64,000 bases of DNA. It comes from Bacillota bacterium (GTDB lineage Bacteria; Bacillota; Clostridia; Tissierellales; Tissierellaceae). The translations under genes and the position numbers were made by a program. The stretch is taken from positions 1 through 64,000 of the forward strand of contig JAEWGC010000035.1 in the NCBI GenBank assembly GCA_023388495.1, written 5' to 3'. The notes below the pieces were generated by a model, which worked only from the letters and a program-made list of their open reading frames with translations, did not search any database and was not told the origin of the DNA. Positions 1 to 8,115 of this stretch are shown here, in pieces. Position 1 is the first letter of the stretch. Each line of letters begins with the position of its first letter.

Positions 1-33
1 ATTTCTTAAAACTTCTTTTCTTGCTGTTGACAT
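1..33 (-). CDS. 5' end of an unidentified gene leaving the window
   Basis: An open frame begins with ATG at 33 and reads MSTARKEVLRN before running off the left edge. It is preceded on the minus strand by an AAAGGAGC ribosome-binding site with correct spacing (about 41-48). Eleven codons are too few to assign a family. The frame lies downstream of the tRNA-Ser and SRP RNA on the same strand. A near-perfect inverted repeat (36-94) covers its leader and RBS, so the hairpin could be the upstream terminator, a translation control, or both. The call rests only on the RBS and open frame. Confidence 0.45.
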   Translation of the reverse strand, partial: MSTARKEVLRN

Positions 34-35
34 AA

Positions 36-94
36 AAATGCTCCTTTCTGGTTTTAATCTTATTTTGATTCTTGCCAGAAAAGAGCATTTATTT
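36..94 (-). other. Inverted repeat in the leader of the left-edge gene
   Basis: AATGCTC-CTTTCTGG (36-50 region) pairs with CCAGAAAAGAGCATT (about 80-94) with one mismatch and a loop of about 28 nt. On the minus strand it includes the AAAGGAGC ribosome-binding site of the gene starting at 33, so it could hide that site. It has no strong U-tract, which makes a simple terminator less likely. Confidence 0.4.
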
Positions 95-154
95 TCACTT
101 AAGCACAGATTTAATTACAGTCCCAAACTTGGGCTGGCATGAAAACCAGCCCAC

Positions 155-186
155 AAAAAAATCAGTGGTATATACCACTGATTTTA
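155..186 (-). terminator. Terminator of the SRP RNA
   Basis: A perfect palindrome (AAAATCAGTGGTA / TACCACTGATTTT) is followed on the minus strand by a run of T. It lies about 10 nt past the 3' end of the SRP RNA. A second 7-bp hairpin (131-152, GGGCTGG/CCAGCCC) follows directly and may back it up. Confidence 0.8.
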
Positions 187-195
187 CTTTATGTA

Positions 196-463
196 ACCGT
201 GCACCCAGTGTTGGCAATCCTGTTCCAAGCGTTACCCAAACAGTTAACTCAGATCAGGCTTCCCCGCGGCACACGAAAAGATTCACTTACCGCTGCTTCC
301 TTCCGGACCTGACGGGGTTCATGAGTTTCCGTTGCGCAGGACCCAATCGTCACTGCCACTTATTTGGGGCAGACCTCACAACAGAGATGCCTAAACTGGG
401 AATTCAATCCTGCTATAGCGGATTGCAGGTTATAGGGCACCGCTACCTCCCCATCTAGCACGG
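196..463 (-). ncRNA. ffs: Signal recognition particle RNA (large Bacillus type)
   Basis: The minus strand carries the universal SRP core: the GGTCCTGCGC segment, the GTCAGGTCCGGAAGGAAGCAGC apical region (here split: GTCAGGTCCGG then AAGGAAGCAGC) and the closing stem between a 5' GTGCTAGATGGGGAGG end (about 444-460) and a 3' GTGCACGGT end (196-204). The length of about 268 nt is that of the Firmicute RNA with an Alu domain, not the short 4.5S form. It binds Ffh and targets membrane proteins. It lies just downstream of tRNA-Ser and shares its promoter. Ends are estimated from pairing and may be off by a few bases. Confidence 0.95.
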
Positions 464-476
464 CAAAATTTTCTAA

Positions 477-567
477 TGGCGGAGAGAGAGGGATTCGAAC
501 CCTCGAGACGCTTTCACGTCTACCCGCTTTCCAGGCGAGCGCCTTCGACCAACTCAACCATCTCTCC
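477..567 (-). tRNA. tRNA-Ser (GGA anticodon)
   Basis: The minus strand folds as a 91-nt class II tRNA. The acceptor stem GGAGAGA (567-561) pairs with TCTCTCC, then discriminator G and an encoded CCA (479-477). The anticodon loop CTGGAAA gives GGA, reading UCC/UCU. The long variable arm TAGACGTGAAAGCGTCT and the T-arm GGTTCGAATCC are all present. It is the first gene of a short tRNA-SRP RNA unit. Confidence 0.97.
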
Positions 568-609
568 ATGATATTATTTATCAATTAATATTATATGCTA
601 CAGAAATAT

Positions 610-638
610 ATTATACTGGAAACTTTCTAATAAGTCAA
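610..638 (-). promoter_or_regulatory. SigmaA promoter of tRNA-Ser and SRP RNA
   Basis: On the minus strand TTGACT (638-633) and TATAAT (615-610) are separated by exactly 17 nt. The start would fall near 603, about 35 nt before the mature tRNA. It is the cleanest vegetative promoter seen in the window, as expected for stable RNA genes. Confidence 0.85.
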
Positions 639-754
639 CCCTTAATCCTAAGAAACATTATAGGCATTTATATCCATGGATTATTAATTTAGTGTAAATA
701 TGCCACTTTTCTGTTATAATATATAATATAATTAATATAAATGTAGGTGAAAAT

Positions 755-2407
755 ATGTATCAAGCTTTATACAGACAATATAGACCAAAGAACTTTGATG
801 AGGTTTTAGGTCAGAAGCATATAACAATTACATTAAGAAATCAAATAGAAAAGGAAAGTATTAGCCATGCCTATCTATTTTCAGGTACTAGGGGTACAGG
901 GAAAACTTCTACGGCTAAGATATTTTCTAGGGCTGTCAATTGCTTAAATCCAACAGAAGGGAATCCTTGCAATGAATGTGAAATCTGTAAGGGAATACTG
1001 GATGAAAGCATAATGGATGTTATAGAAATGGACGCAGCCAGCAACAATGGAGTAGATGATATTAGAGATTTAAGGGAAAAGGTAGTATATCCTCCGGCTA
1101 GGACAAAATATAAAGTATATATAGTAGACGAGGTTCACATGTTATCAAAGGCTGCATTTAATGCATTATTAAAAACCCTAGAAGAACCTCCAAAACATTT
1201 AATATTTATATTGGCTACAACGGAGCCTGAAAAATTACCACAAACTATTCTTTCGAGATGTCAAAGATTTGACTTCAAAAGAGTAACTACAAAGGATATA
1301 ATAGAGAACATGAGAAACATCTGTAATAATTTAGGATTAGATGTGGAAGATAAAGTATTAAGTTTAATAGCAAGGAATTCCGATGGTGCAATGAGGGATG
1401 CCTTGAGCTTACTTGATAAATGCGTATCCTTTATAAATGATAAGATCACTTATTCAGATGCAACTAATATATTAGGAATAGTAAATTCAGATATTATTCT
1501 TAATATTATACAAGATATAATAGACAAAAATCTAGAAAGAGTATTACAGTCCATAGATGAAGTTATACAAAATGGTAAAGATATTCATCAGTTCATAAAG
1601 GACTTAATAAGCCATTTTAGAAATCTCATGATAATAAAAACATCAAAAAACCCGATGGAATTAATAGATATAGATGAGGAAACATTAGAAAAATATTTGG
1701 GTCAAAGTAAGAGCATAAGTATAGACTTTATACTAAAGGGACTAGACATACTAACTGTGGCAGACGAAAAGGCTAAATGGTCTACTCAGCCAAGAGTAAT
1801 TCTTGAAATGGCAGTTATACAATTGACAAAGCTAGAGGAAGAACTTTCATTGGAAGAAAGGGTTAAGAGGCTTGAGAATGGGATAATACCTCATAAACCT
1901 CTAGGAAGAGAATCGGCAAGGGCAGAAAATAAACTTATTGAACCTAAAAGAGAAGAAATACAAAAAGAACAGGTACAAAAAGAGAGTCAATCTATAGAGG
2001 GACCACAAGAGGCACAGACTGGAAAGGATATCTTTGTAGATGATGGAATAGAGCTACAGTTTGAAACAATAATCGATAATTGGGAGAAAATACTTCAAGC
2101 AATAAAATCTATGAAGGTTAATGTGTTTGCATTGCTTATGGAAGGTGAGCCTATGGAGTTTTCAGGTAATCTTCTCACAATAGGATATAAGGATAATTAC
2201 GGTATTCATAGGGCAGCCATTAGCACTCCTGTAAATGCAGATGTTGTGAAACAAGGGATCTCAGCATTCTTTAAGAAAAACATAGATGTAAGATTCGTTA
2301 TGATGGGAAATAAGCCTACAGATAAAAAAGAAAAAAAGGATAATAAAGAAAAAGCCATAAAAGAGGTCATAGACTTCTTTGGAGAAAATATAGTAGAAAT
2401 AAAATAA
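755..2407 (+). CDS. dnaX: DNA polymerase III subunit gamma/tau
   Basis: This is the clamp-loader ATPase that loads the beta clamp and couples polymerases at the fork. The Walker A motif GTRGTGKT is at residues 44-51. A zinc-binding set (C63, C72, C75, C78) and the DEVH Walker B box (125-128) follow. Domain III runs to about residue 370. A charged Glu/Lys-rich linker (about 385-430) leads into a tau-like C-terminal region. At 550 aa it has the usual Firmicute length. The ATG at 755 follows a GTAGGTGAAA site. A TATAAT at 715-720 is a likely -10. It heads the conserved dnaX-ybaB-recR operon. Confidence 0.97.
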   Translation: MYQALYRQYRPKNFDEVLGQKHITITLRNQIEKESISHAYLFSGTRGTGKTSTAKIFSRAVNCLNPTEGNPCNECEICKGILDESIMDVIEMDAASNNGVDDIRDLREKVVYPPARTKYKVYIVDEVHMLSKAAFNALLKTLEEPPKHLIFILATTEPEKLPQTILSRCQRFDFKRVTTKDIIENMRNICNNLGLDVEDKVLSLIARNSDGAMRDALSLLDKCVSFINDKITYSDATNILGIVNSDIILNIIQDIIDKNLERVLQSIDEVIQNGKDIHQFIKDLISHFRNLMIIKTSKNPMELIDIDEETLEKYLGQSKSISIDFILKGLDILTVADEKAKWSTQPRVILEMAVIQLTKLEEELSLEERVKRLENGIIPHKPLGRESARAENKLIEPKREEIQKEQVQKESQSIEGPQEAQTGKDIFVDDGIELQFETIIDNWEKILQAIKSMKVNVFALLMEGEPMEFSGNLLTIGYKDNYGIHRAAISTPVNADVVKQGISAFFKKNIDVRFVMMGNKPTDKKEKKDNKEKAIKEVIDFFGENIVEIK

Positions 2408-2423
2408 GGAAGGAGAATTTAAT

Positions 2424-2762
2424 ATGTCAAAACGTGGATTCCCAGGAATGGGCGGAAATATGGGCAATATGATGAAACAAATGCAAAAGATGCAAAAACA
2501 AATGGAGGAAATGCAGAAGCAACTTGAAGAAACTGAAGTAGAAGCAGGTGCTGGTGGAGGAGCCGTTTCATGTAAGGTAAACGGAAAGAAAGAAGTGCTT
2601 GCAATTACAATAGATGAATCTGTTGTAGATCCAGAAGATGTAGAAATGCTACAAGATTTAGTAATGGCTGCTGTAAATGAGGCCCTTAGAAAAGCAGAGG
2701 AAATGATGAGTAAGGAAATGAGTAAACTTACTGGAGGAATGAACATTCCAGGATTGTTCTAA
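2424..2762 (+). CDS. ybaB: YbaB/EbfC nucleoid-associated protein
   Basis: This is a small (112 aa) DNA-binding protein of the YbaB/EbfC family, thought to act as a dimeric nucleoid protein. The first 45 residues are Met/Gln/Lys-rich and form a coiled helix (repeated MQKMQKQMEEMQ pattern). The family core AGGGAVSCKVNGKKEVLAI and the VDPEDVEMLQDLV segment follow. It lies 16 nt after dnaX with a GGAAGGAG site and 16 nt before recR. That gene order is conserved in Firmicutes and supports the call. Confidence 0.96.
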   Translation: MSKRGFPGMGGNMGNMMKQMQKMQKQMEEMQKQLEETEVEAGAGGGAVSCKVNGKKEVLAITIDESVVDPEDVEMLQDLVMAAVNEALRKAEEMMSKEMSKLTGGMNIPGLF

Positions 2763-2778
2763 TAGAAAGGGTAATATT

Positions 2779-3378
2779 ATGGACCAGTATGCACTACCAA
2801 TAGGAAACTTAATAGAGCAGCTATCAAAATTACCGGGAATCGGTAGAAAAACTGCTCAAAGACTTGCATTTTATATATTAGAGATGGAAGAAATAGAAGC
2901 AGAAAAACTATCAAAGGCTATAACTAATGCAAAGGAAAAAATAAGACTTTGCAGTATATGTTGCAATTTAACAGATGAGGACCCATGTCATATATGTAGA
3001 AATGATATGAGGGACAAATCCATAATCTGTGTAGTAGAAGGAGCAAAAGATATTATAGCTATGGAAAAGTCTAAGGAGTATAAGGGTGGATATCATGTAC
3101 TCCATGGAGTAATATCACCAATGGATAATGTTGGTCCAGATGATATAAGAGTGAAAGAATTACTAGATAGATTATCAGATGGAGTAGTAAAAGAAATAGT
3201 ATTAGCTACTAATCCAACAGTAGAAGGAGAGGCTACAGCTCTTTATATATCAAGACTTATAAAGCCTTTAGGAATAAAGGTAACAAGAATAGCCCACGGC
3301 ATTCCAGTAGGTGGAGACCTTGAGTATTTTGATGAAGTAACCTTAGCTAAGGCTATGGATAATAGAAGAGAGATATAA
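2779..3378 (+). CDS. recR: Recombination mediator RecR
   Basis: RecR (199 aa) works with RecO and RecF to load RecA on gapped DNA. Visible are the N-terminal HhH segment LPGIGRKTAQRLAF, a four-Cys zinc finger (CSICCN...CHIC, about residues 55-71), the Toprim domain (ICVVEGAKDI, about 80-90) and the C-terminal RIAHGIPVGGDLEYFD segment. Length and architecture are canonical. It is the last gene of the operon and is followed at once by a strong terminator. Confidence 0.98.
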   Translation: MDQYALPIGNLIEQLSKLPGIGRKTAQRLAFYILEMEEIEAEKLSKAITNAKEKIRLCSICCNLTDEDPCHICRNDMRDKSIICVVEGAKDIIAMEKSKEYKGGYHVLHGVISPMDNVGPDDIRVKELLDRLSDGVVKEIVLATNPTVEGEATALYISRLIKPLGIKVTRIAHGIPVGGDLEYFDEVTLAKAMDNRREI

Positions 3379-3383
3379 TCTTT

Positions 3384-3434
3384 AAAAGCAGGAGAGAGTA
3401 TGGAATAAAATCCAAGAAATCTCCTGCTTTTTTA
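3384..3434 (+). terminator. Terminator after recR, structured hairpin copy A
   Basis: The outer stem AAAAGCAGGAGA / TCTCCTGCTTTT is followed by T6. The loop is not random: an inner ATGGA/TCCA helix is present. The same two-tier hairpin, with about 80% identity over 51 nt by eye, recurs at 5063-5114. A looser third version lies at 36636-36676. Confidence 0.85.
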
Positions 3435-3625
3435 TATCCCTTTTTCTTTCCAGGCTCTCTTCAATTCCTTGAAATTACTACGATTTGATTTCCTTATTTT
3501 CTTATCCCTTCCTGCCTGAATCCTGCTTTCTCTTGAAGAATTTGGTTTGTTTAGATAGAATATGAAATAAGGAAATTAATGGTTTTAGATATTAAAACAA
3601 TCGATTAATTAGGTAGGTGAAAATT

Positions 3626-4189
3626 ATGAGAAGAAAAGACAGAGAAATGAGTGCAGAGTTTGGAATTCAAATCATAGATAAGTCGAGATATGGAGTTCTT
3701 TCCGTGGTAGATGAAGATAATGAACCCTATGGAATTCCGCTTTCAATTGTTAGGGATGAAAACACCTTATACTTTCACTCTGCAATGGATGGGAAAAAGG
3801 TAAAGACATTTGAGAAAAGCCCTGATGCTAGTGTGGTTTTTGTAGGAGAAGTAAAAGTACCAGAAAATTATACGAAAGAAGAATTAGATGAAATAGTAAA
3901 GTATGAATCTAAGACAGTATTACTTATTAGCAGTGTTTTTACGACTGAATATGAATCAGCGGTTGTAAAAGGTAAAGTAAAATTAGTAGAAGATGAAGAA
4001 GAAAAGATTAAAGCCATGAAGCTCATATGTGAAAAATACACTTCTACAAAGATGGATTATTTTGACGCAGCCATCAAATCAGGATTAAAAAGAACTAATG
4101 TATATAGAATAGAAATGGAAGAAGTTACAGCTAAGAGAAAAAGGTATGATTTAAATGGTGAAGAAATGAAATGGGGTAGAATGGAGTAA
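3626..4189 (+). CDS. Pyridoxamine 5'-phosphate oxidase-family FMN-binding protein (NimA-like)
   Basis: The sequence fits the split-barrel flavin-binding family that includes NimA nitroimidazole-resistance proteins: MRRKDREMS, then a first strand YGVLSVVDEDNEPYGIPLS, then LYFHSAMDGKKV, which matches the flavin/substrate site. Such proteins bind FMN or heme; the substrate here is unknown. I choose ATG 3626 because a GTAGGTGA site sits at the right distance. An in-frame GTG at 3617 lies inside that site. It is monocistronic as far as can be seen. Confidence 0.85.
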   Translation: MRRKDREMSAEFGIQIIDKSRYGVLSVVDEDNEPYGIPLSIVRDENTLYFHSAMDGKKVKTFEKSPDASVVFVGEVKVPENYTKEELDEIVKYESKTVLLISSVFTTEYESAVVKGKVKLVEDEEEKIKAMKLICEKYTSTKMDYFDAAIKSGLKRTNVYRIEMEEVTAKRKRYDLNGEEMKWGRME

Positions 4190-4250
4190 TATTATGGGGA
4201 ATTAATTATGATGAAGAAAATTAATACAATAAGCAATAGGGGGCGTTTAA

Positions 4251-4364
4251 ATGGGGTTGTTATCAGATTTCAGCCAATATAACTCCAAAGATAGAGATGC
4301 GGATATAAATATCCTATACAGTAGAGGCGAAGTGGATACGCCTAGAAGAATAAAGATAGCTTAG
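4251..4364 (+). CDS. Possible 37-residue small protein
   Basis: ATG 4251 follows an AGGGGG site with 7-nt spacing and opens a 37-codon frame that begins MGLLSDFSQYN, is rich in Asp and Arg, and has no membrane segment or Cys motif. I do not recognise a family. It may be a real small gene or the remnant of a larger decayed one, since the rest of 4190-4474 holds no other open frame. A GATAGCTTAGCTATC palindrome covers its stop codon. Confidence 0.3.
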   Translation: MGLLSDFSQYNSKDRDADINILYSRGEVDTPRRIKIA

Positions 4365-4474
4365 CTATCAATCTTCTTATGAAGCAATTCTATAAGTGGC
4401 GAGTGGTTCACACTTAGTGATGTAACAGTAGAAAATAGCGAAGTAAAGATTGTTATATAGTTGGAGGTTCAAAT

Positions 4475-4954
4475 ATGTTAAGGAATATGACTGCAATTTA
4501 TATTGTGTATAAGAATAAGTTTCTGTTACTTTACAGAATTGGTTCAAGGGTAGTTAAACCTTCATGGTGTGGTATAGGTGGTCATTTTGAGAAAGATGAA
4601 TTAAATAATCCAAAGGCTTGTGTCTTGAGGGAACTTTTTGAGGAAACAGGTATTACAGAAAGCGATATTGGAAGTGTGCAGTTAAAATACATTTCACTCC
4701 GTAGGAAGAATAATGAGATTAGGCAAAACTACTACTATTTTACTGAATTGGTAAATACACAAATAGATATTAGTAAATGTAATGAAGGTATATTGGCTTG
4801 GGTTGACATGGATGAGGTTTTAGAGAAAGAAATGCCATTTAGTGCTAAAGAATGTTTGAAACATTATTTGTCCATAGGTAGATATGACGATAAACTGTAT
4901 GCAGGGGTGTCAACTAACAGTGGTGCTAATTTTATTGAATTAAGGGAGTTTTAA
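4475..4954 (+). CDS. Nudix hydrolase (MutT-like)
   Basis: This 159-aa protein hydrolyses a nucleoside diphosphate linked to another moiety; the substrate is unknown, with 8-oxo-dGTP as one family option. The Nudix box runs from GGHFEKDE through RELFEETGI (about residues 30-60). The spacing between its first Glu and the REL..EE core is two residues longer than the canonical Gx5Ex7REUxEExGU, which is unusual. The ATG follows a TTGGAGGTTC site. A possible small gene lies upstream and a MATE gene downstream, with no operon link visible. Confidence 0.88.
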   Translation: MLRNMTAIYIVYKNKFLLLYRIGSRVVKPSWCGIGGHFEKDELNNPKACVLRELFEETGITESDIGSVQLKYISLRRKNNEIRQNYYYFTELVNTQIDISKCNEGILAWVDMDEVLEKEMPFSAKECLKHYLSIGRYDDKLYAGVSTNSGANFIELREF

Positions 4955-5062
4955 TTTATACTATATTTCTATAAATGTAATAGATTACTGTGAAATTGAT
5001 ATCGTAAACCTACATTATCATATGCTGATAGAAACAGGGCAAGTTTTTGTTATAGACCTAAC

Positions 5063-5114
5063 AAAAACAGGAGATATTATGGAGTAAGATCCATGAAATC
5101 TCCTACTTTTTTTG
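5063..5114 (+). terminator. Terminator-like hairpin copy B
   Basis: The outer stem AACAGGAGAT / ATCTCCTACT with an inner ATGGA/TCCAT helix and a T7 run lies about 110 nt after the Nudix gene. It resembles 3384-3434 in stem, loop and the flanking TTGAAA...GATTTGA(C/T)TTCCT stretch about 40 nt downstream. The region between the Nudix stop and this hairpin shows nothing else. Confidence 0.6.
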
Positions 5115-5259
5115 ATAGATATTACTTTTATATTGAAACTATGAGATTTGACTTCCTAAATTTTTTCTAATATAATTATCTAAAATTACATAAATAAATT
5201 AATAAAATCTATCCTTTAAATATTTAGATGGATTTTTTATTTTGAAGGGATTTGAAACA

Positions 5260-6621
5260 TTGAAAAACGATATAAAAGAAAATTATATTTTTTCTAGAAA
5301 AACTCTTATTTATCTCATTATGCCCCTTATAGTTGAGCAGTTTCTGGCAGTGGCTGTTGGTATGGCAGATACAATAATGGTTGCTAGTGTTGGAGAAAGT
5401 GGAGTATCAGCTGTATCTTTGGTGGATTCAGTAAATATTTTGCTCATAAATATATTTGCAGCATTGGCAACAGGTGGAGCTGTGGTTGCAGGACAGTACA
5501 TAGGAAGAAATCAGAAAGAAAGAGCCTCTCAGGCAGGAGAACAGCTCATAATATTTGTAACCCTTATTTCAATAGTTATAATGGCATTGATGTATGCTGG
5601 TAGAAGTTTTATATTAAATGTGGTATTTGGGTCAATAGAGCCAGTAGTTGCAGAATATGCCAATACCTATATGATGATTGTATTTGCCAGCATTCCATTT
5701 ATAGCAGTTTATAACAGTGGAGCTGCCTTATTCAGGGCTATGGGAAATTCTCAAATTACTATGAAAACCTCTTTAATAATGAATACCATCAATGTAGTAG
5801 GAAATGCAATATTAATATATGGATTTCGTATGGGGGTTGAGGGAGTTGCTATTCCCACACTTTTATCTAGGGCTGTTGCTGCCATAATTATAGTTTTGTT
5901 ACTTAGGGATGAAAGTCTTCTTATTCATATAAGTAGGCCTTTCAAATATCAATTTGATGGAAAAATGATTAAGAATATACTTCAAATAGGGATACCAAAT
6001 GGCATAGAAAATAGTATGTTTCAACTAGGAAAAATAGTGCTATTAAGTGTTGTATCAGGCTTTGGAACTGCAGCTATTACAGCAAATGCAGTTGCAAATA
6101 CTGTTACGGCATTTCAATTTCTCCCCGGTGCTGCCATAGGACTAGGTTTAGTTACTGTAGTTAGTCAATGTGTTGGAGCTAGAGATTATGATCAGGCAAG
6201 ATATTATACAAGGATACTTCATAAATATGCCTATATTGCTTTAGTTTTTGTAAATGGAATTATAATACTAACATCCTCATTTATATTGAAGATGTATAAT
6301 TTATCACCAGAAACAGCGGTACTTGCTAGAAAGATAATAATATTCTATGGGATAAATGCCTCCTTAGTATGGCCCTTAGGTTTCACCCTTCCAAATACAC
6401 TAAGAGCTGCAAAAGATGTACGATATGCAATGATAATAAGCGTAGGTTCCATGTGGATAACAAGGATTGGACTGGGTATACTTTTTGCTAAATATTTAGG
6501 ATTTGGGATGTTTGGTGTCTGGATAGCTATGATTTGTGACTGGTATGTAAGAGCTGGATTTTTTATCCACAGGTATAGAGGAATTAAATGGGAAGGAAAA
6601 GCTGAGGCTGTCTTAAAATGA
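5260..6621 (+). CDS. MATE-family efflux transporter
   Basis: This is a multidrug/toxin extrusion-type membrane carrier (453 aa, about twelve hydrophobic segments in two related halves). Family features include the N-terminal PLIVEQFLAVAVGMADTIMV, the LATGGAVVAGQYIG segment and the second-half repeat beginning near KNILQIGIPNGIENSMFQLG. It would export organic cations with Na+ or H+ coupling; the substrate is unknown. I choose TTG 5260 because AAGGGA lies 9 nt upstream; an in-frame TTG at 5242 has no ribosome site. Confidence 0.92.
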   Translation: MKNDIKENYIFSRKTLIYLIMPLIVEQFLAVAVGMADTIMVASVGESGVSAVSLVDSVNILLINIFAALATGGAVVAGQYIGRNQKERASQAGEQLIIFVTLISIVIMALMYAGRSFILNVVFGSIEPVVAEYANTYMMIVFASIPFIAVYNSGAALFRAMGNSQITMKTSLIMNTINVVGNAILIYGFRMGVEGVAIPTLLSRAVAAIIIVLLLRDESLLIHISRPFKYQFDGKMIKNILQIGIPNGIENSMFQLGKIVLLSVVSGFGTAAITANAVANTVTAFQFLPGAAIGLGLVTVVSQCVGARDYDQARYYTRILHKYAYIALVFVNGIIILTSSFILKMYNLSPETAVLARKIIIFYGINASLVWPLGFTLPNTLRAAKDVRYAMIISVGSMWITRIGLGILFAKYLGFGMFGVWIAMICDWYVRAGFFIHRYRGIKWEGKAEAVLK

Positions 6622-6711
6622 TTTTAAATAATTATTTTGAGGTAGCTTCTTTTATTTTTGGTTAGTCCTACCCGCCCCTTACCAAATTATGGACAAATTG
6701 GTGTAATGAGG

Positions 6712-6740
6712 TTGGAACAAATCGTGCGATTTTATGATAA
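6712..6740 (+). promoter_or_regulatory. Candidate sigmaA promoter for the SLH-NlpC/P60 gene
   Basis: TTGGAA (6712-6717) and TGATAA (6735-6740) are 17 nt apart, about 70 nt before the start codon. Each hexamer has two mismatches to consensus. Confidence 0.5.
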
Positions 6741-6809
6741 TATGTAAACATTACAAAAAGGTTACAACTTAATTTCTATCACTATATTTTCTAGAAAGGT
6801 GGGGAACTA

Positions 6810-7883
6810 ATGATAAAAGGACTTAAAAAAATTAGTTTAGTTTTAATGTTTGTGATTATTGCTATTACTGTAAATCCACAAAATACATATGGTAGTTTAG
6901 TATTATCCCAAAGTAAAATGAATATCCCAAGTGACTGGGCAAAGGCAGAGATTGATAGGGCTAAGGAAAAAGGTCTTATTCCAGAAAAGGTTCAAGGAGA
7001 TTATAGAAGCAATATTACACGAGAAGAGTTTAGTGAGCTTGCTGTAGTATTATATGAGGCTTTAAGTGGAAAAGAAGTTATGCTACAAGGAGAGAATCCA
7101 TTTATTGATACACAAAATCCAAATATTATATTAGCAAATAAATTAGGAATCGTGGCAGGTAAAGGAGATGGTATATTTGCCCCCTATGAAAATATAACTA
7201 GAGAACAAGTAGGTGTAATTATATACCGCACATTGCAAGCGGCAAAGCCAAGATATAAATATCCAGACTTTGAGTACATATTCAGAGACTATAACATGAT
7301 TTCTTCATGGGCAAGAAAATCTGTAGGCTATTTATATGGTATAGAAGTTATATCTGGGGTTGGAGATGATAGCTTTAATCCTAAGGGATATACTACCAGA
7401 GAAGAAGCAATAGTTCTTGCGAAAAGAATGTATGACAAGGTTATAGCAACAGAAAGGGCTTCAAAAAATACCATAACTGTATCAAGAAGTAGTACAAGCA
7501 GACAAGATAGTTTGAGAGTAAAGTTAAATAGTCTTGTAGCCAGTCAGTTGGGTAAGCCCTATAGATGGGGTGCAGCTGGACCGAATAGTTTTGATTGCTC
7601 TGGTTTAACACACTACCTTTTTGCGCAACTTGGTATAAATATACCAAGAACGTCAAGGGATCAAATTGGTGTGGGTACTTATGTAGCAAAGAAAGATTTG
7701 GAATATGGAGATCTAGTGCTTTTTGCAAGAGATGGAAGGAATATAAATCATGTAGGTATATATGTAGGAGATGGAAAATTTGTACATGCTCCTCAATCAG
7801 GTGATGTTGTGAAGATAACAACCCTTATGTCTGGATACTATGCAAATAGCTATTATACAGCAAGAAGAGTTATTTCTAGATAG
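6810..7883 (+). CDS. Cell-wall hydrolase with SLH domains and NlpC/P60 domain
   Basis: This is a secreted peptidoglycan endopeptidase. A signal peptide (residues 1-28, KK then a hydrophobic run ending near NTYG) precedes three SLH motifs (about 35-75, 95-140, 150-205) that bind pyruvylated wall polymer. A Ser/Thr-rich linker and an NlpC/P60 domain (about 235-357) follow. The catalytic set is visible: C263 in FDCSG, H314 in INHVGIYVG and H326 in FVHAPQ. It probably cleaves D-Glu-diamino acid bonds in stem peptides. The ATG follows GAAAGGTGGGG. Confidence 0.93.
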   Translation: MIKGLKKISLVLMFVIIAITVNPQNTYGSLVLSQSKMNIPSDWAKAEIDRAKEKGLIPEKVQGDYRSNITREEFSELAVVLYEALSGKEVMLQGENPFIDTQNPNIILANKLGIVAGKGDGIFAPYENITREQVGVIIYRTLQAAKPRYKYPDFEYIFRDYNMISSWARKSVGYLYGIEVISGVGDDSFNPKGYTTREEAIVLAKRMYDKVIATERASKNTITVSRSSTSRQDSLRVKLNSLVASQLGKPYRWGAAGPNSFDCSGLTHYLFAQLGINIPRTSRDQIGVGTYVAKKDLEYGDLVLFARDGRNINHVGIYVGDGKFVHAPQSGDVVKITTLMSGYYANSYYTARRVISR

Positions 7884-7959
7884 TTGATTTTATGTTATTT
7901 CCAGAGTTAAAGAAGTTATTTAAAAGTAAATCTAATTTTAAATAATAGAAATTAAGTAT

Positions 7960-7999
7960 AAACAAAAAACATCAGAAAATTTTCTGATGTTTTTTGTTT
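7960..7999 (+). terminator. Terminator after the SLH-NlpC/P60 gene
   Basis: A long perfect palindrome, AACAAAAAACATCAGAAAAT and its complement, ends in a T-rich strand. Being symmetric it would work in both directions. Confidence 0.8.
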
Positions 8000-8115
8000 A
8001 TGTATGAGTATTATGGGCATTTCCAAGGATTTTTTTAGAAAAATGATGTATAATTAGAACTAAAGGGTTATAATTTAAATGTTTTATTATAGATGACTAG
8101 CTAGGAGGAAGTGGG

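Noticed and set aside
72..458. Open frame of 128 codons on the plus strand near the left end
   Set aside because: It is the antisense of the SRP RNA and its terminator; no RBS and no protein-like composition.
2261..2746. 161-codon minus-strand frame
   Set aside because: Antisense of dnaX end and ybaB; Ser/Phe-rich low-complexity product without RBS.
7441..7821. 126-codon minus-strand frame
   Set aside because: It lies fully opposite the NlpC/P60 domain with catalytic residues in the plus frame; it has no RBS and is rich in His/Leu/Tyr as expected of an antisense shadow.
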